Shown piece after piece: positions 8,440-17,198 of a stretch of DNA of 64,000 nucleotides (the stretch's first letter is position 1; each line of letters starts with the position of its first letter). A program made the translations under genes and the position numbers. The notes beneath the pieces were generated by a model. That model was given only the letters and a program-made list of their open reading frames with translations, did no database searches and was not told the origin of the DNA. The stretch is from Haliscomenobacter hydrossis DSM 1100 (GTDB lineage Bacteria; Bacteroidota; Bacteroidia; Chitinophagales; Saprospiraceae). Where the stretch lies: the NCBI RefSeq assembly GCF_000212735.1, contig NC_015510.1:8061001-8125000 (forward strand). The letters run 5' to 3'.

Positions 8440-9588
8440 ATGAAAATTTACCTAAAGACACCTGAATTTGATCAGGAAAAATTGATTCGCAGCTATTTGC
8501 ATCCAGACAAGGGCTTATTTTTCTACTTCCGCCACATGTGTATGCGCATGCAAGCCCATTTCACCACGCTCATACCGCACGAAAAGATACCCAAAGTATT
8601 TATTCACGGGAATCCACACACAGAAAACTACCTGATCACTGATCAAGGGGCCGGTATGGCTGATTTTGACCGTTCGCGAATAGGGGCTTACGCGTGGGAC
8701 ATAGTGCGCTTTTTATGCTCTTTGTCTTTAAAAAGGATAGAAAACAATACCCCTTTTTTAAATGCAACGGTATTAGAGTACTTTCGTGAAGGCTATATGC
8801 GGGGATTTGAAGTACACAAAACCCCGTACAAAGAAGCTTCCAAATCAATCGACCGGGCCAATTTTGACGTGTGGTACAACTCTACCCGCGAATACCTGGA
8901 CGCAGAAGTGAAGTGGGCCAAAGAGATGCGCAAATCACCACTCAATGTCCACAATAAAGTGCTGGTGAAAATTTTGGAAGGCTACCTCAAAAGCCGTAAA
9001 GAAGAAGACTTGCTCAAAGAATACGAAATTGAGGAAGCAGGTAAAGCGAAGGGTACTTTTGGCAACAAAAGAATCTTGTTGGTGCTGCGACCAAAGAAAA
9101 ACCAGTCCAAGGACAAAATTCTGCTGGAGCTCAAAACCGTATACGAAGATCCGGATACCCAGCATTATTTCAACCCCTTCAAACACCACGGCTTGCGCAT
9201 GATCAAAGCATCGGAGTTGTATGCCCCTCTTGTGGAACAAGGGTTGGGCTACGCTACCTACAAAGGCCAGGAATATTGGGGCCGCCAAATTCCCCACCGC
9301 AGCGCCAAAATCAAGGACAAACTCAACGAATTTGAGCAAGTCGACATTGCTTATTCCGTAGCCACCCAATTGGGAAGGGCTCACCGCAAGTCCTTGCAGA
9401 AAGACATGAAGCCGGATGTGCTCATGAAACATTTCCAACTGCACTACGATCACTTCATTGGGCTAGCCATCCAGATGAACCAGGAGTTGATCCAGGGCCA
9501 TCAAAAATACGTGGAATTGTACCACAACAAATACAGTCCCAGCCTGATCATTGCCGAAGAGGCCGAAAATGGATTGGAACTTATTTAG
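8440..9588 (+). CDS. DUF2252-family protein with kinase-like motifs
   Basis: 382 residues. The central motif VFIHGNPHTENYLI followed by MADFDRSRIGAYAWDIVRF resembles the catalytic loop and metal-binding Asp of aminoglycoside-phosphotransferase-like kinases, as in DUF2252 proteins. A second conserved block is GLGYATYKGQEYWGRQI. There is no signal peptide, so it is cytoplasmic. The substrate is unknown. It has its own promoter and is followed by a family C hairpin, so it is likely monocistronic. Kinase activity is inference from motif resemblance. Confidence 0.7.
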   Translation: MKIYLKTPEFDQEKLIRSYLHPDKGLFFYFRHMCMRMQAHFTTLIPHEKIPKVFIHGNPHTENYLITDQGAGMADFDRSRIGAYAWDIVRFLCSLSLKRIENNTPFLNATVLEYFREGYMRGFEVHKTPYKEASKSIDRANFDVWYNSTREYLDAEVKWAKEMRKSPLNVHNKVLVKILEGYLKSRKEEDLLKEYEIEEAGKAKGTFGNKRILLVLRPKKNQSKDKILLELKTVYEDPDTQHYFNPFKHHGLRMIKASELYAPLVEQGLGYATYKGQEYWGRQIPHRSAKIKDKLNEFEQVDIAYSVATQLGRAHRKSLQKDMKPDVLMKHFQLHYDHFIGLAIQMNQELIQGHQKYVELYHNKYSPSLIIAEEAENGLELI

Positions 9589-9589
9589 T

Positions 9590-9728
9590 TAGTTGAGAAG
9601 GTTGAGGAGTTGAGAAAGTTGAGGCTACCGCAAGAATGGGTTTGAGTGTGGTGTGTGCGTGTGAAAGTGTGCATGTCGCTGCGGTGGCCTCAACCTCCTC
9701 AACTCCTCAACCTTCTTAACTCCTCAAC
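9590..9728. repeat. Family C palindrome (CTCAACC words)
   Basis: Left arm 9590-9632 contains GTTGAGAAGGTTGAGGAGTT and ends in GGCTACCGCA. The right arm 9680-9728 starts TGCGGTGGCC and continues CTCAACCTCCTCAACTCCTC. The loop is GT-rich (GTGTGGTGTGTGCGTGTG). A closely related copy is at 51999-52133. Confidence 0.8.
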
Positions 9729-9740
9729 AATCAATAAGCA

Positions 9741-10478
9741 GTGGCAGCAGGAATATATGTGGTTTTGGCGTTGGGCACCTTGCTGGCGTCGGTTATTTCC
9801 GCCATTTTTGGTTTAGCCGGGGGCACCCTCGTCTTTGCCCTGCTGAGTTGGGGCCTGGATGCCAAACAAGCCATTCCATTACACAGTGGGGTGCAAGTGG
9901 TGGGCAATTTGGCACGTTTCACCGCATTTTGGCCCTATATTCAATGGCGGGTAGTGGGCTTTTTCGCCATTCTGTTGTTGCCCGGAGCCTGGCTGGGTGG
10001 ATTATTGTACAACTATTTTGATCCCATTTTGCTCGAATTTATGGTAGGGGCTTTTATTTTTCTGAGCATTTTTATGCCTGAAGGAAAAATGGGTTCCACC
10101 AAGCCCTGGATGTTTGTTGTGTTGGGCTTTTTGTCCAGCTTTTTGGGCATGATTGTAGCCGTTACCGGACCGTTCATCGCCTCTTTTTTTGTACTCAACA
10201 ACATTGGCAAGGAAGCCTTGATCGCGACCAAATCGGTTTGCCAGGCCTTGACCCAAATCGTCAAAACCGGCGTTTTTTTCTTCTCGGTTGGTTTTGATTT
10301 TGGCGAGTACCAGTGGCTGTTGATTGCCCTCTGCACCGCAACAATTCTGGGCACCTTTATTGGCCGCTGGCTGATGGAAAAAATTTCCCAAAAAAGATTC
10401 AACCAAATCAACCGCATCCTGCTGGCGGTCATCGCCCTTGGCATGTGGATAGACGCCTTCAAACACTGGCTGTTTTAA
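9741..10478 (+). CDS. TSUP-family (TauE/SafE-like) membrane permease
   Basis: 245 residues with about eight hydrophobic helices. The TSUP pattern appears twice: GLAGGTLVFALLSWGLDAKQAIP near the N-terminus and GMIVAVTGPFIASFF in the second half. The family exports sulfite, sulfonates or related organic anions; the substrate is unknown. GTG at 9741 is the only possible start because an in-frame TAA lies two codons upstream. The stop overlaps a MITE-like palindrome. Confidence 0.8.
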   Translation: MAAGIYVVLALGTLLASVISAIFGLAGGTLVFALLSWGLDAKQAIPLHSGVQVVGNLARFTAFWPYIQWRVVGFFAILLLPGAWLGGLLYNYFDPILLEFMVGAFIFLSIFMPEGKMGSTKPWMFVVLGFLSSFLGMIVAVTGPFIASFFVLNNIGKEALIATKSVCQALTQIVKTGVFFFSVGFDFGEYQWLLIALCTATILGTFIGRWLMEKISQKRFNQINRILLAVIALGMWIDAFKHWLF

Positions 10479-10657
10479 GAGCTTGTTTAAATATTTTTGT
10501 TTTAGGCGAAAATGAGGTCGATTTGATGTGAATGAGGCACGAAAAGCGGAGTTTATCCCGACAAGCCGGGACAGAACAGCGCGTTGAGCATTTTCGGAAC
10601 GAAATTCACATCAAATCGAGCCATTTGCAGCAAAACAAAAAATTTTAAACAAGCTCT
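10478..10657. repeat. MITE-like 180-bp palindromic element
   Basis: Perfect 14-bp terminal inverted repeats: AGAGCTTGTTTAAA at 10478-10491 and TTTAAACAAGCTCT at 10644-10657. Symmetry continues inward, with TCGATTTGATGTGAAT on the left and its exact complement ATTCACATCAAATCGA on the right. It contains no credible ORF. It starts on the TAA stop of the permease gene. A non-autonomous transposon or large cruciform are both possible. Confidence 0.7.
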
Positions 10658-10670
10658 AAGGCGTGTTGTA

Positions 10671-10727
10671 GAAACTGCCGCTCGCGGCAGCCAACTTTTC
10701 AACACTAAACTCTTCAACTTTTCAACT
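10671..10727. repeat. Hairpin plus half-array related to family C
   Basis: CTGCCGC-TC-GCGGCAG (10675-10690) is a tight 7-bp hairpin. It is followed by TTTTCAAC/CTTCAAC words resembling the right arm of family C. It sits against the 3' end of cdd, so it could terminate that minus-strand gene. Confidence 0.55.
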
Positions 10728-11201
10728 TTATAATAAATCCGCTCCACTAAACCCAAAAGGCAACAAATCCCCAATCGATGTAAAGCTGTAAACACTGCCC
10801 TGGGGTCCCTGAATCAGCATCAGGATGGGCGTTTGATTGCGCTGCTCATTTTCCCAAATCACCTGTCGACAAGCACCGCAGGGGGAGACAAAAATGTCAT
10901 CTTTTTCCGCTACGACCGCCATTGCTTTAATTTTTTGCTGAGGATGCTGTATATTTGCCACGGCAAGGGCATTTCGTTCGGCACAGAGGCACAAAGGATA
11001 AGACGCATTTTCCTGGTTGGCTCCCTGCACCAGGGTTCCATCTTCCAGTAAAATTGCGGCACCAACCTTGAATCCTGAATAAGGCGAATACGATTTGACC
11101 AAAGCTTTTTTTGCACAGTCCAACAACGCTACATACTCAAGTGGAAGTTCTGTCGTTGATGCATAACAACGATACTCTACTTGTAATTTCAACTCTACCA
11201 T
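10728..11201 (-). CDS. cdd: Cytidine deaminase
   Basis: 157 residues. Zinc-dependent deamination of (deoxy)cytidine to (deoxy)uridine in pyrimidine salvage. The zinc motif is complete: CAERNA supplies a Cys and the catalytic Glu, and PCGACRQV supplies two Cys. The substrate-binding YSPYSGFKVGAA is also present. Length is slightly above the tetrameric form because of a 20-residue N-terminal stretch. It is divergent from the saccharopine dehydrogenase gene. Confidence 0.93.
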   Translation of the reverse strand: MVELKLQVEYRCYASTTELPLEYVALLDCAKKALVKSYSPYSGFKVGAAILLEDGTLVQGANQENASYPLCLCAERNALAVANIQHPQQKIKAMAVVAEKDDIFVSPCGACRQVIWENEQRNQTPILMLIQGPQGSVYSFTSIGDLLPFGFSGADLL

Positions 11202-11267
11202 CAGCGCAAATTGTTTACAGTCAGAGCGGTTTGTATTGAACCTGCTCTTCGTTCAAAAATAGACAAC

Positions 11268-12602
11268 ATGAATAACATTCTGATCATCGGAGCCGGACTT
11301 TCTTCCAGTTCATTGATCAAATATGTATTAGAACAAGCCGCAACCCGGTCTTGGTTCGTTACCGTTGCCGATGCCCAACTCGAAAACGCTGAAAAAAAGG
11401 TAGGAAACCACCCCAATGGCCGCGCCGTTTGGTTGGATGTGATGAAGGTCAACGACCGCCGTGAACTCATTGGTCGCGCCGATGTAGTGGTCTCCATCCT
11501 GCCCGCACACTTGCACCTGGAAGTGGCCCATGATTGTGTGAAATTGAAAAAACACCTGATCACGGCCTCCTACGTTTCGCAGGAAATGTACCGCTTAGGC
11601 GATGAAGCCCGCGATCGGGAATTGATTTTTATGGGTGAAATGGGCCTCGATCCCGGGATCGACCACATGTCGGCCATGAAAGTGATCAATGAAATCAAGG
11701 AAAGTGGAGGGAAAATCACCGCATTCCGCTCCTATACCGGTGGGCTGATTGCGCCGGAAAGCGACGACAACCCCTGGCATTACAAAATCACCTGGAATCC
11801 ACGCAACGTGGTTTTGGCTGGACAAGGCACGGCCCAATACCTGGAAAATGGTCGGTTGCGCTACCAACCTTACCACCGCCTGTACAAAGAATGCCGGACC
11901 ATCGACATTCCTGAAGTAGGCAAAATGGAGGCTTACGCCAACCGCGATTCCCTCTTGTACCGCGATGCTTACGGCCTGGCCGATATTCCCAATATTCTGC
12001 GCGGCACCCTGCGCTACGAAGGTTTTTGTGCAGCCTGGGATGCGCTGATTCAAATCGGCTTGACCGATGCGGATTTCCCCATCCTGCACTCGGGTGAAAT
12101 CACCTACCACGAGCTGATGGACGCCTACGTTGACCCATACGGCGGTGGCTCTTTGAAAGACCGGACCGCTGAGATGTTGGGCGAAGACATCAACTCTCCA
12201 GTGATGAAAAAACTGGAATGGTTGGGCGTGTTCAGCAAGAAAAAAATCAAACTGCCCAATGCCACTCCGGCACTGATTCTGGAGCATTTGTTGCGCGACA
12301 AATGGAAGCTCAAACCAACAGATAAGGATATGGTGGTGATGCACCACGAAATTGAATACGAGAAAAAAGGGGAAAAACGTTTGCGTACCTCTACCATGTC
12401 CAAAAAAGGCGTCAACGCCGAAGACACCGCGATGGCTCAAACCGTAGGTTTACCGATGGCCATCTTTGTCAAATTGGTGGTGGAAGGCAAAATCAAATCG
12501 CGTGGGGTGCAAATTCCAGTGATGAAAGAGGTGTATGAACCAGTACTGGAGGAATTGGAGCAGTACGGGATTGTGTTTCATGAGATTGATCGGAAGTTGT
12601 AG
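11268..12602 (+). CDS. Saccharopine dehydrogenase (SDH/LYS9-like)
   Basis: 444 residues. A Rossmann start (ILIIGAGLSSSSLIKYV), the DVVVSILPAHLHLEVA and GEMGLDPGIDHMSA blocks and the SYTGGLIAPESDDNPW substrate loop match the saccharopine dehydrogenase of the alpha-aminoadipate lysine pathway. Reaction direction (lysine breakdown or synthesis) cannot be told from sequence. The ATG at 11268 fits the Rossmann fold directly; the frame is open 57 bases further upstream. No lysine-ketoglutarate reductase gene is seen nearby. A second, distinct family member is at 23019-24230. Confidence 0.87.
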   Translation: MNNILIIGAGLSSSSLIKYVLEQAATRSWFVTVADAQLENAEKKVGNHPNGRAVWLDVMKVNDRRELIGRADVVVSILPAHLHLEVAHDCVKLKKHLITASYVSQEMYRLGDEARDRELIFMGEMGLDPGIDHMSAMKVINEIKESGGKITAFRSYTGGLIAPESDDNPWHYKITWNPRNVVLAGQGTAQYLENGRLRYQPYHRLYKECRTIDIPEVGKMEAYANRDSLLYRDAYGLADIPNILRGTLRYEGFCAAWDALIQIGLTDADFPILHSGEITYHELMDAYVDPYGGGSLKDRTAEMLGEDINSPVMKKLEWLGVFSKKKIKLPNATPALILEHLLRDKWKLKPTDKDMVVMHHEIEYEKKGEKRLRTSTMSKKGVNAEDTAMAQTVGLPMAIFVKLVVEGKIKSRGVQIPVMKEVYEPVLEELEQYGIVFHEIDRKL

Positions 12603-12650
12603 GGGTATGTCGGTTCTGTTTTTAGGACTTCGCAAAATGTAAAGGAGACC

Positions 12651-12782
12651 TTAAATAATTTAAGTGTGACAAAATTGGGGCAACATTCCGTAGAGACGCA
12701 CGGCCTTGCGTCTCTACAATCCGGCACGACCCGTCATGTTTTACGTTGCCCGATTTTGTCATGCGCTCAAATAATTTTAAAT
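12651..12782. repeat. Nested palindromic element with GTAGAGACGC core
   Basis: An outer imperfect inverted repeat (TGACAAAATTGGGGCAAC at 12667-12684, GTTGCCCGATTTTGTCA at 12745-12761) encloses a perfect 10-bp hairpin, GTAGAGACGC (12690-12699) with GCGTCTCTAC (12708-12717). The core hairpin recurs at 31593-31624. The layout suggests one repeat inserted in another. Confidence 0.65.
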
Positions 12783-12876
12783 GAAATTAGTCAAGCAGAT
12801 CTTTGATGGCGAGACCTTTAGGCCGGGCAAAAAACCACCATGTTTTGAAAAATCAGGTAGAAATTATGCCTGAAAA

Positions 12877-13011
12877 TTAGCTCGTATTCTTCACCTCCCT
12901 ACCTCTTGGTACAGTATAAATCACGCTGCCCGAAACGGACAAATTGAACACCTTTTTCTCGATGGAGGGAAGTACGCGTTTCCATGTTTTACCTTCCGCG
13001 CCGATGCCCAC
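12877..13011 (-). pseudogene. Possible C-terminal gene remnant
   Basis: An open minus-strand stretch of about 44 codons ends in TAA and reads plausibly like a beta-rich protein end (GKTWKRVLPS, FNLSVSGSVIYTVPRG). It is cut off upstream by a stop at 13024. It may be a degraded gene tail inside the otherwise gene-free 12603-13403 gap. Chance cannot be excluded. Confidence 0.2.
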
Positions 13012-13064
13012 TCCACATTGGCCCTAACGTTCTTCGCCGTTGGTCTAGCGCAATACCTCATTTT

Positions 13065-13224
13065 ATACCCCGCACGGGAAGACCAGGTGATTTTTGTCTC
13101 TTTCTTTTTTCACCCAGCCGCGTTGCAAATGCTCGCCGTAACTTTGGCTACGTCTGCGCTTTGCGCCTTGCAGGTCAAAAAATAAATTCGCCAAAATTTC
13201 ACCTGCCCTGCCCGCGCGGGGTAT
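13065..13224. repeat. GC-rich inverted repeat, about 26-bp arms
   Basis: ATACCCCGCACGGGAAGACC continuing to AGGTGA (13065-13090) is complementary, with 4 mismatches, to TCACCTGCCCTGCCCGCGCG continuing GGGTAT (13199-13224). The interior is non-coding as far as can be seen. With 12651-12782 it accounts for most of the gap before the multicopper oxidase gene. A weak -7-like CATCTTTG is at 13330-13337. Confidence 0.55.
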
Positions 13225-13403
13225 AGTTGGTGCAAATAAGTACGCTGCTTAGGTAATACACTAGCGCAGCTAAATTTTTTTTGTCCGTTTCTGACCTGTT
13301 CTTGTCCCTTTTTGCGCGCTTATACGCCTCATCTTTGTATCGTCAACTAAGACAAATCATTACAAGGAAAAAAACAATTCCATTCCTTTAAAACACCGAT
13401 AAG

Positions 13404-14687
13404 ATGAAAAATCGACCCAACGAAGTAGTCTATAACCTGGAGGCAAGCAAGTTTAATTGGGACATAGCACCCGGCAAAACAATTGAAGCATGGGGCTACA
13501 ATAAACAGCTTCCTGGCCCCGAATTGAGGGCAAACGTAGGCGACACACTTGTTGTTCGCCTGACCAATCATCTTGAAGAACCTACCCTAATTCATTGGCA
13601 CGGGTTGCGCATTCCTGCGGCTATGGATGGTACGGATGTGGTGCAAAAACCGCTTGCGCCCGGTGAAGTTTTCGAGTACCGCTTTGTGCTGCCCGATGCA
13701 GGAACGTTTTGGTACCATTCCCATGCCAATGAAACGGTGCAAATGGAAAGAGGAATGTACGGCTCCTTGATCGTTGAAGACCCAACAGATCCGGTTTTTG
13801 ATGGGGATAAAGTCTTGATGATTGATGACATGAAACTTAATTCGGACAATGAATTTACCAGACCCGGATGGTTTGTGCCCCGGATCGTGGAAAGGCATGA
13901 TGGGCGGGAAGGAGATACCTTGTTAATCAATGGAAAAGAAAATTCAGTCATCGATATAGCTGCTGGCCAGACAGAAAGATGGCGTATTGTCAACTCATCC
14001 AGTGCAAGGTATTTTACGCTGCATTTGGGCGGAAAGGAATTCAAAATGATCGGAACAGATGGTGGACTGTTGGAGCATGCCCGCACCTTGACCGAGGTTT
14101 TAATCACACCCGGCGAGCGGGTAGATATCGCAGTAGGCCCATTTGAGGAAGGTGAAACCATTTTGTTGGAATCATTGCGATACAGCAGAAGTACTTTTTT
14201 GAGGCCAAAGCGCCAGCAGTTCGCAACGGTAAATGTTGGAGAACAAAAAGCATCCATTGCCTACCTGCCTGAAACACTGAGGGTGATTGAACCATTGGCA
14301 AGGCAAGACGCAGCAATAACCAGAAAAGTGAGGCTTTCGGTCGGCCCAAGTTTGGCAGACGGAATGGACTTCCTGGTAAACGGTGATGTTCATGCCCATG
14401 ACAAACCGGTGAAAGTTGGCGAACTACAAATATGGGAAGTATCCAACACCAGTTTGATGGACCATCCTTTTCACCTACATGGGTTTTTCTTCCAGCTTAT
14501 CGAAGAAAATGGCAAAAGGCCGGAATACATGGCCTGGAAAGATACCGTCAATTTGCCGCCGAGAAGTAAGCTGAAAATTGCCTGGATGCCCGATGACCGA
14601 CCTGGCAGATGGATGTATCATTGCCACATCATCGAGCACCATGCTGCGGGTATGATGGCTCACTTTGAACTAGTCAAATCTTTATAA
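13404..14687 (+). CDS. Multicopper oxidase without an export signal
   Basis: 427 residues with all copper-ligand motifs: HWHG at about 60, YHSHAN at about 108, HPFHLHG at about 353 and the type 1/trinuclear HCHIIEHHAAGM near the end. The family oxidises metals, phenols or bilirubin-like substrates using oxygen. No signal or Tat peptide is visible: the protein starts MKNRPNEVVYNL and enters the first cupredoxin domain, unusual for this mostly periplasmic family. Either it is cytoplasmic or the leader is lost; the upstream region shows no in-frame leader. It is followed 18 bases later by a membrane protein gene. Confidence 0.88.
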   Translation: MKNRPNEVVYNLEASKFNWDIAPGKTIEAWGYNKQLPGPELRANVGDTLVVRLTNHLEEPTLIHWHGLRIPAAMDGTDVVQKPLAPGEVFEYRFVLPDAGTFWYHSHANETVQMERGMYGSLIVEDPTDPVFDGDKVLMIDDMKLNSDNEFTRPGWFVPRIVERHDGREGDTLLINGKENSVIDIAAGQTERWRIVNSSSARYFTLHLGGKEFKMIGTDGGLLEHARTLTEVLITPGERVDIAVGPFEEGETILLESLRYSRSTFLRPKRQQFATVNVGEQKASIAYLPETLRVIEPLARQDAAITRKVRLSVGPSLADGMDFLVNGDVHAHDKPVKVGELQIWEVSNTSLMDHPFHLHGFFFQLIEENGKRPEYMAWKDTVNLPPRSKLKIAWMPDDRPGRWMYHCHIIEHHAAGMMAHFELVKSL

Positions 14688-14705
14688 AACCTAAAAAAAG
14701 AGGTC

Positions 14706-15107
14706 ATGAATGCTACATTGATCGGGATATCCGCAGGGGTATTCACCCTATTGATTTTTGCTTTTTTTAAGCGATTAGACAAAGACCTTATCTATGGCTT
14801 GATTTTAGCAGCCATTGGGTTCTTGTATGTTGGATATACCTGGTCCAACATTTCAGCGCTGATTATGAATCTCCTACAGGCATTGTTCTTTTTAATGTTG
14901 GCCTATTTCGGTGTTAAAAAGAATTCCTATTACTTGATAGCAGGGTATTTTCTGCATGGGCTTTGGGATTTTATGTATGGGCACGTTGGAGACCCTGGTT
15001 TAATCCCGCCCGATTACGATTGGTTTTGCTCGACTTACGATTTTATTATTGGCTTCTATCTACTAATGCTTAAGTTTCAAATGAACCGCAATGTAGGAAA
15101 CGGTTAG
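14706..15107 (+). CDS. Small integral membrane protein, DUF6010-like
   Basis: 133 residues with four hydrophobic helices (about 4-20, 28-45, 52-72 and 105-125). A conserved-looking GYFLHGLWDFMYGHVG segment is rich in His and aromatic residues. It resembles the DUF6010 family of unknown function. It follows the multicopper oxidase by 18 bases and is very probably co-transcribed with it. No function is claimed. Confidence 0.65.
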   Translation: MNATLIGISAGVFTLLIFAFFKRLDKDLIYGLILAAIGFLYVGYTWSNISALIMNLLQALFFLMLAYFGVKKNSYYLIAGYFLHGLWDFMYGHVGDPGLIPPDYDWFCSTYDFIIGFYLLMLKFQMNRNVGNG

Positions 15108-15168
15108 CAAAAGTAGAAAATACAGCAGCTACTTTTATCCTTTTAAACAATCAATAAAAACAATAAAA

Positions 15169-16122
15169 ATGAAAGCAGCAGTTTTCACCCAATATGGTGC
15201 ACCAGAGGTTCTCGAGGTAAAAGAGCTTGAAAAGCCAATGCCCAAAAACAATGAAATTCTGGTAAGAATTAAAGCCACCGCAGTCAATTCAGGTGATTGG
15301 CGAATGCGCAAAGCTGACCCATTTGCGGTAAGATTTATTTTCGGGTTTACAAAACCTAAAATAAATGTCCTTGGAAGTGTTTTTTCAGGCGAAATTGAAA
15401 GTGTCGGTGAGGAGGTAAAACAGTTCAAAGTGGGTGACCTTGTTTTTGGTCATATCGACATGAGCTTTGGTGCCTATGCTGAATACAAATGTCTGCCTGA
15501 AAATGCCTCAATAGCTTTAAAACCGGCTAATATTACTCACACGGAGGCAGCAGCCATTCCTTTTGGTGGAGTTACCGCATTGCACTTTATGAAAAAGACA
15601 GCAATAAAACCGGAGCAAAAAGTGCTTGTAGTAGGTGCTTCTGGTGCCGTAGGAAGTGCTGCCGTTCAATTGGCAAAGTCATTTGGCGCTCAGGTGACTG
15701 GTGTTTGTAGCACTGCAAATATTCCTCTGGTAAAATCTATCGGAGCAGACAAAGTAATTGATTATACCAGGGAGGATTTTACCCGGAATGGCGAAACTTA
15801 TGATGTGATTTTTGATGCGGTGAAAGCAATAAATGTTTCACGAAGTTTAAAGTCGCTAAATAAAAATGGAACAATGATTTTAAGTGCCGCAGGAATGCCT
15901 GAAATGCTACAAGGCCTCTGGATTTCAATGACAAGCAGCAAAAAGGTTATGACTGGTGTAATTGGTCATACAGCAGCAGATATTATTTTTCTAAAAGGAC
16001 TTATTGAAGCCGACAAATTGAAACCAGTAATTGATAGAACTTATTCATTGGCGCAAATTGCCGAAGCACACGCTTATGTTGAAAAGGGGCATAAAAAAGG
16101 AAATGTTGCGATAGAGGTGTAA
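15169..16122 (+). CDS. NAD(P)-dependent MDR oxidoreductase (quinone-reductase-like)
   Basis: 317 residues of the zinc-independent medium-chain dehydrogenase/reductase family. An N-terminal GroES-like domain (KAAVFTQYGAPEVLEV) is followed by a Rossmann domain with VLVVGASGAVGSAAVQLAK. The zinc-ligand cysteines of true alcohol dehydrogenases are absent. It probably reduces quinones or enones with NADPH. It lies 61 bases after the DUF6010-like gene and is likely the third gene of the cassette; a hairpin at 16190-16227 closes the unit. Confidence 0.83.
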   Translation: MKAAVFTQYGAPEVLEVKELEKPMPKNNEILVRIKATAVNSGDWRMRKADPFAVRFIFGFTKPKINVLGSVFSGEIESVGEEVKQFKVGDLVFGHIDMSFGAYAEYKCLPENASIALKPANITHTEAAAIPFGGVTALHFMKKTAIKPEQKVLVVGASGAVGSAAVQLAKSFGAQVTGVCSTANIPLVKSIGADKVIDYTREDFTRNGETYDVIFDAVKAINVSRSLKSLNKNGTMILSAAGMPEMLQGLWISMTSSKKVMTGVIGHTAADIIFLKGLIEADKLKPVIDRTYSLAQIAEAHAYVEKGHKKGNVAIEV

Positions 16123-16189
16123 AGTTACTTCCGAAGTAGCGTTCCGTTAATTTAGTTGCAAAACACTATAAAACACCTGGATGGGAATC

Positions 16190-16227
16190 GGATCCTCCTT
16201 AAATCATCATAAATTGCCTGAGGATCC
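16190..16227. terminator. Hairpin between convergent genes
   Basis: GGATCCTC (16190-16197) pairs with GAGGATCC (16220-16227); a further imperfect pairing of ATGGGA with CCCTTCC extends the stem. It lies between the convergent oxidoreductase and esterase genes and may serve both. No clear U-tract is seen. Confidence 0.45.
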
Positions 16228-16267
16228 CCCTTCCAGTTAAAACCCCTTTTGTTTTTACCTACCTACT

Positions 16268-17143
16268 TCATTGCCGCTTAAAAAACGACCAAGCCTCTAC
16301 ATGTACATCAATATCCCCCGGATAATCATGCTTCCCCCCAATAACCTTCAGCAAGATTACTTCTGGCTTCCCCTTTGCTTTGAACTGGTAGCGCTCAATC
16401 ATCTTACCATCTTTGGGATCAATATCAGGTAGAGCTGTTTTTACTGGCTCAGCTGTGTATCCAGCCAAAGCAGACCAATACTGAAAGCTACTTTCCGTAG
16501 ATCGGATCAAACCCATATTGACTCCATTGCCCAATATGATTTCTCCTCCTTCCCAACGATTTAAGGGGTCTGCTGTCCCATTGACTATCATCACCGGTTT
16601 GGCCACCTTTTTTTCGAGGCAATCAAAATTACTGGGGTCGGGTAAACTGGCTACAATGGCGGTAATGGCTTTTATTTTTTCAGGCAAGGTCATGGCCAAT
16701 TTGTAGGCCATATGGCCACCGCCACTGGTGCCCACCACAAATACATTTTTTGTATTGATCCGATACCGTTTTTTAAAGTATTGGATCATCGCCTCAAAAA
16801 AGGCTTCCTCATTGATGTTTTCAAGGTTTGGAGGAGTAGTGGCGGCTTTACGGCACTCGTTCCAGTAGCGTTTGTATCCATCGGGGTAGACCACAATCAA
16901 ATTTTCACTGCTGGACAATTTATCCAATTTGGCAGCGCCAGCCATCATTTGTTTTCCATTTCTTCCGGAGCCATGTAGCACAAAAATGAGGCTCTTGTTC
17001 TTTCTGGTGTTTTCTGGCCGGTTGAAATGAAAACTGCGGTAATGGTTTTCGATCTCCATCGAATCACTGATCAATTGAGCAGATGCTGTCAACGTAAACA
17101 GACAGCAACATAGCGGTAAAATTGAAGTTTTAGGGAATTTCAT
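16268..17143 (-). CDS. Secreted alpha/beta-hydrolase, PHB-depolymerase/feruloyl-esterase type
   Basis: 291 residues with a signal peptide (ILPLCCCLFTLTASA, cleavage before QLIS). The esterase signature is complete: oxyanion-hole FVLHGSGRNGKQM, nucleophile in VGTSGGGHMAYKLA (Ser of GTSGG), acidic residue in NGTADPLNRW and His in GGKHDYPG. Proteins of this family cleave polyhydroxybutyrate oligomers, feruloyl or acetyl esters of polysaccharides; the true substrate is not shown. It is followed by no gene on the same strand. Confidence 0.83.
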   Translation of the reverse strand: MKFPKTSILPLCCCLFTLTASAQLISDSMEIENHYRSFHFNRPENTRKNKSLIFVLHGSGRNGKQMMAGAAKLDKLSSSENLIVVYPDGYKRYWNECRKAATTPPNLENINEEAFFEAMIQYFKKRYRINTKNVFVVGTSGGGHMAYKLAMTLPEKIKAITAIVASLPDPSNFDCLEKKVAKPVMIVNGTADPLNRWEGGEIILGNGVNMGLIRSTESSFQYWSALAGYTAEPVKTALPDIDPKDGKMIERYQFKAKGKPEVILLKVIGGKHDYPGDIDVHVEAWSFFKRQ

Positions 17144-17198
17144 TTTTTCATCGATTGAGTAGGTTTTGGGCTTGTTGTAAGCTTGAAGTTACCTTGAT

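Noticed and set aside
12984-13226. 80-codon plus-strand ORF in the palindrome-rich gap
   Set aside because: It runs through an inverted repeat arm and shows no fold-like pattern or start signal.
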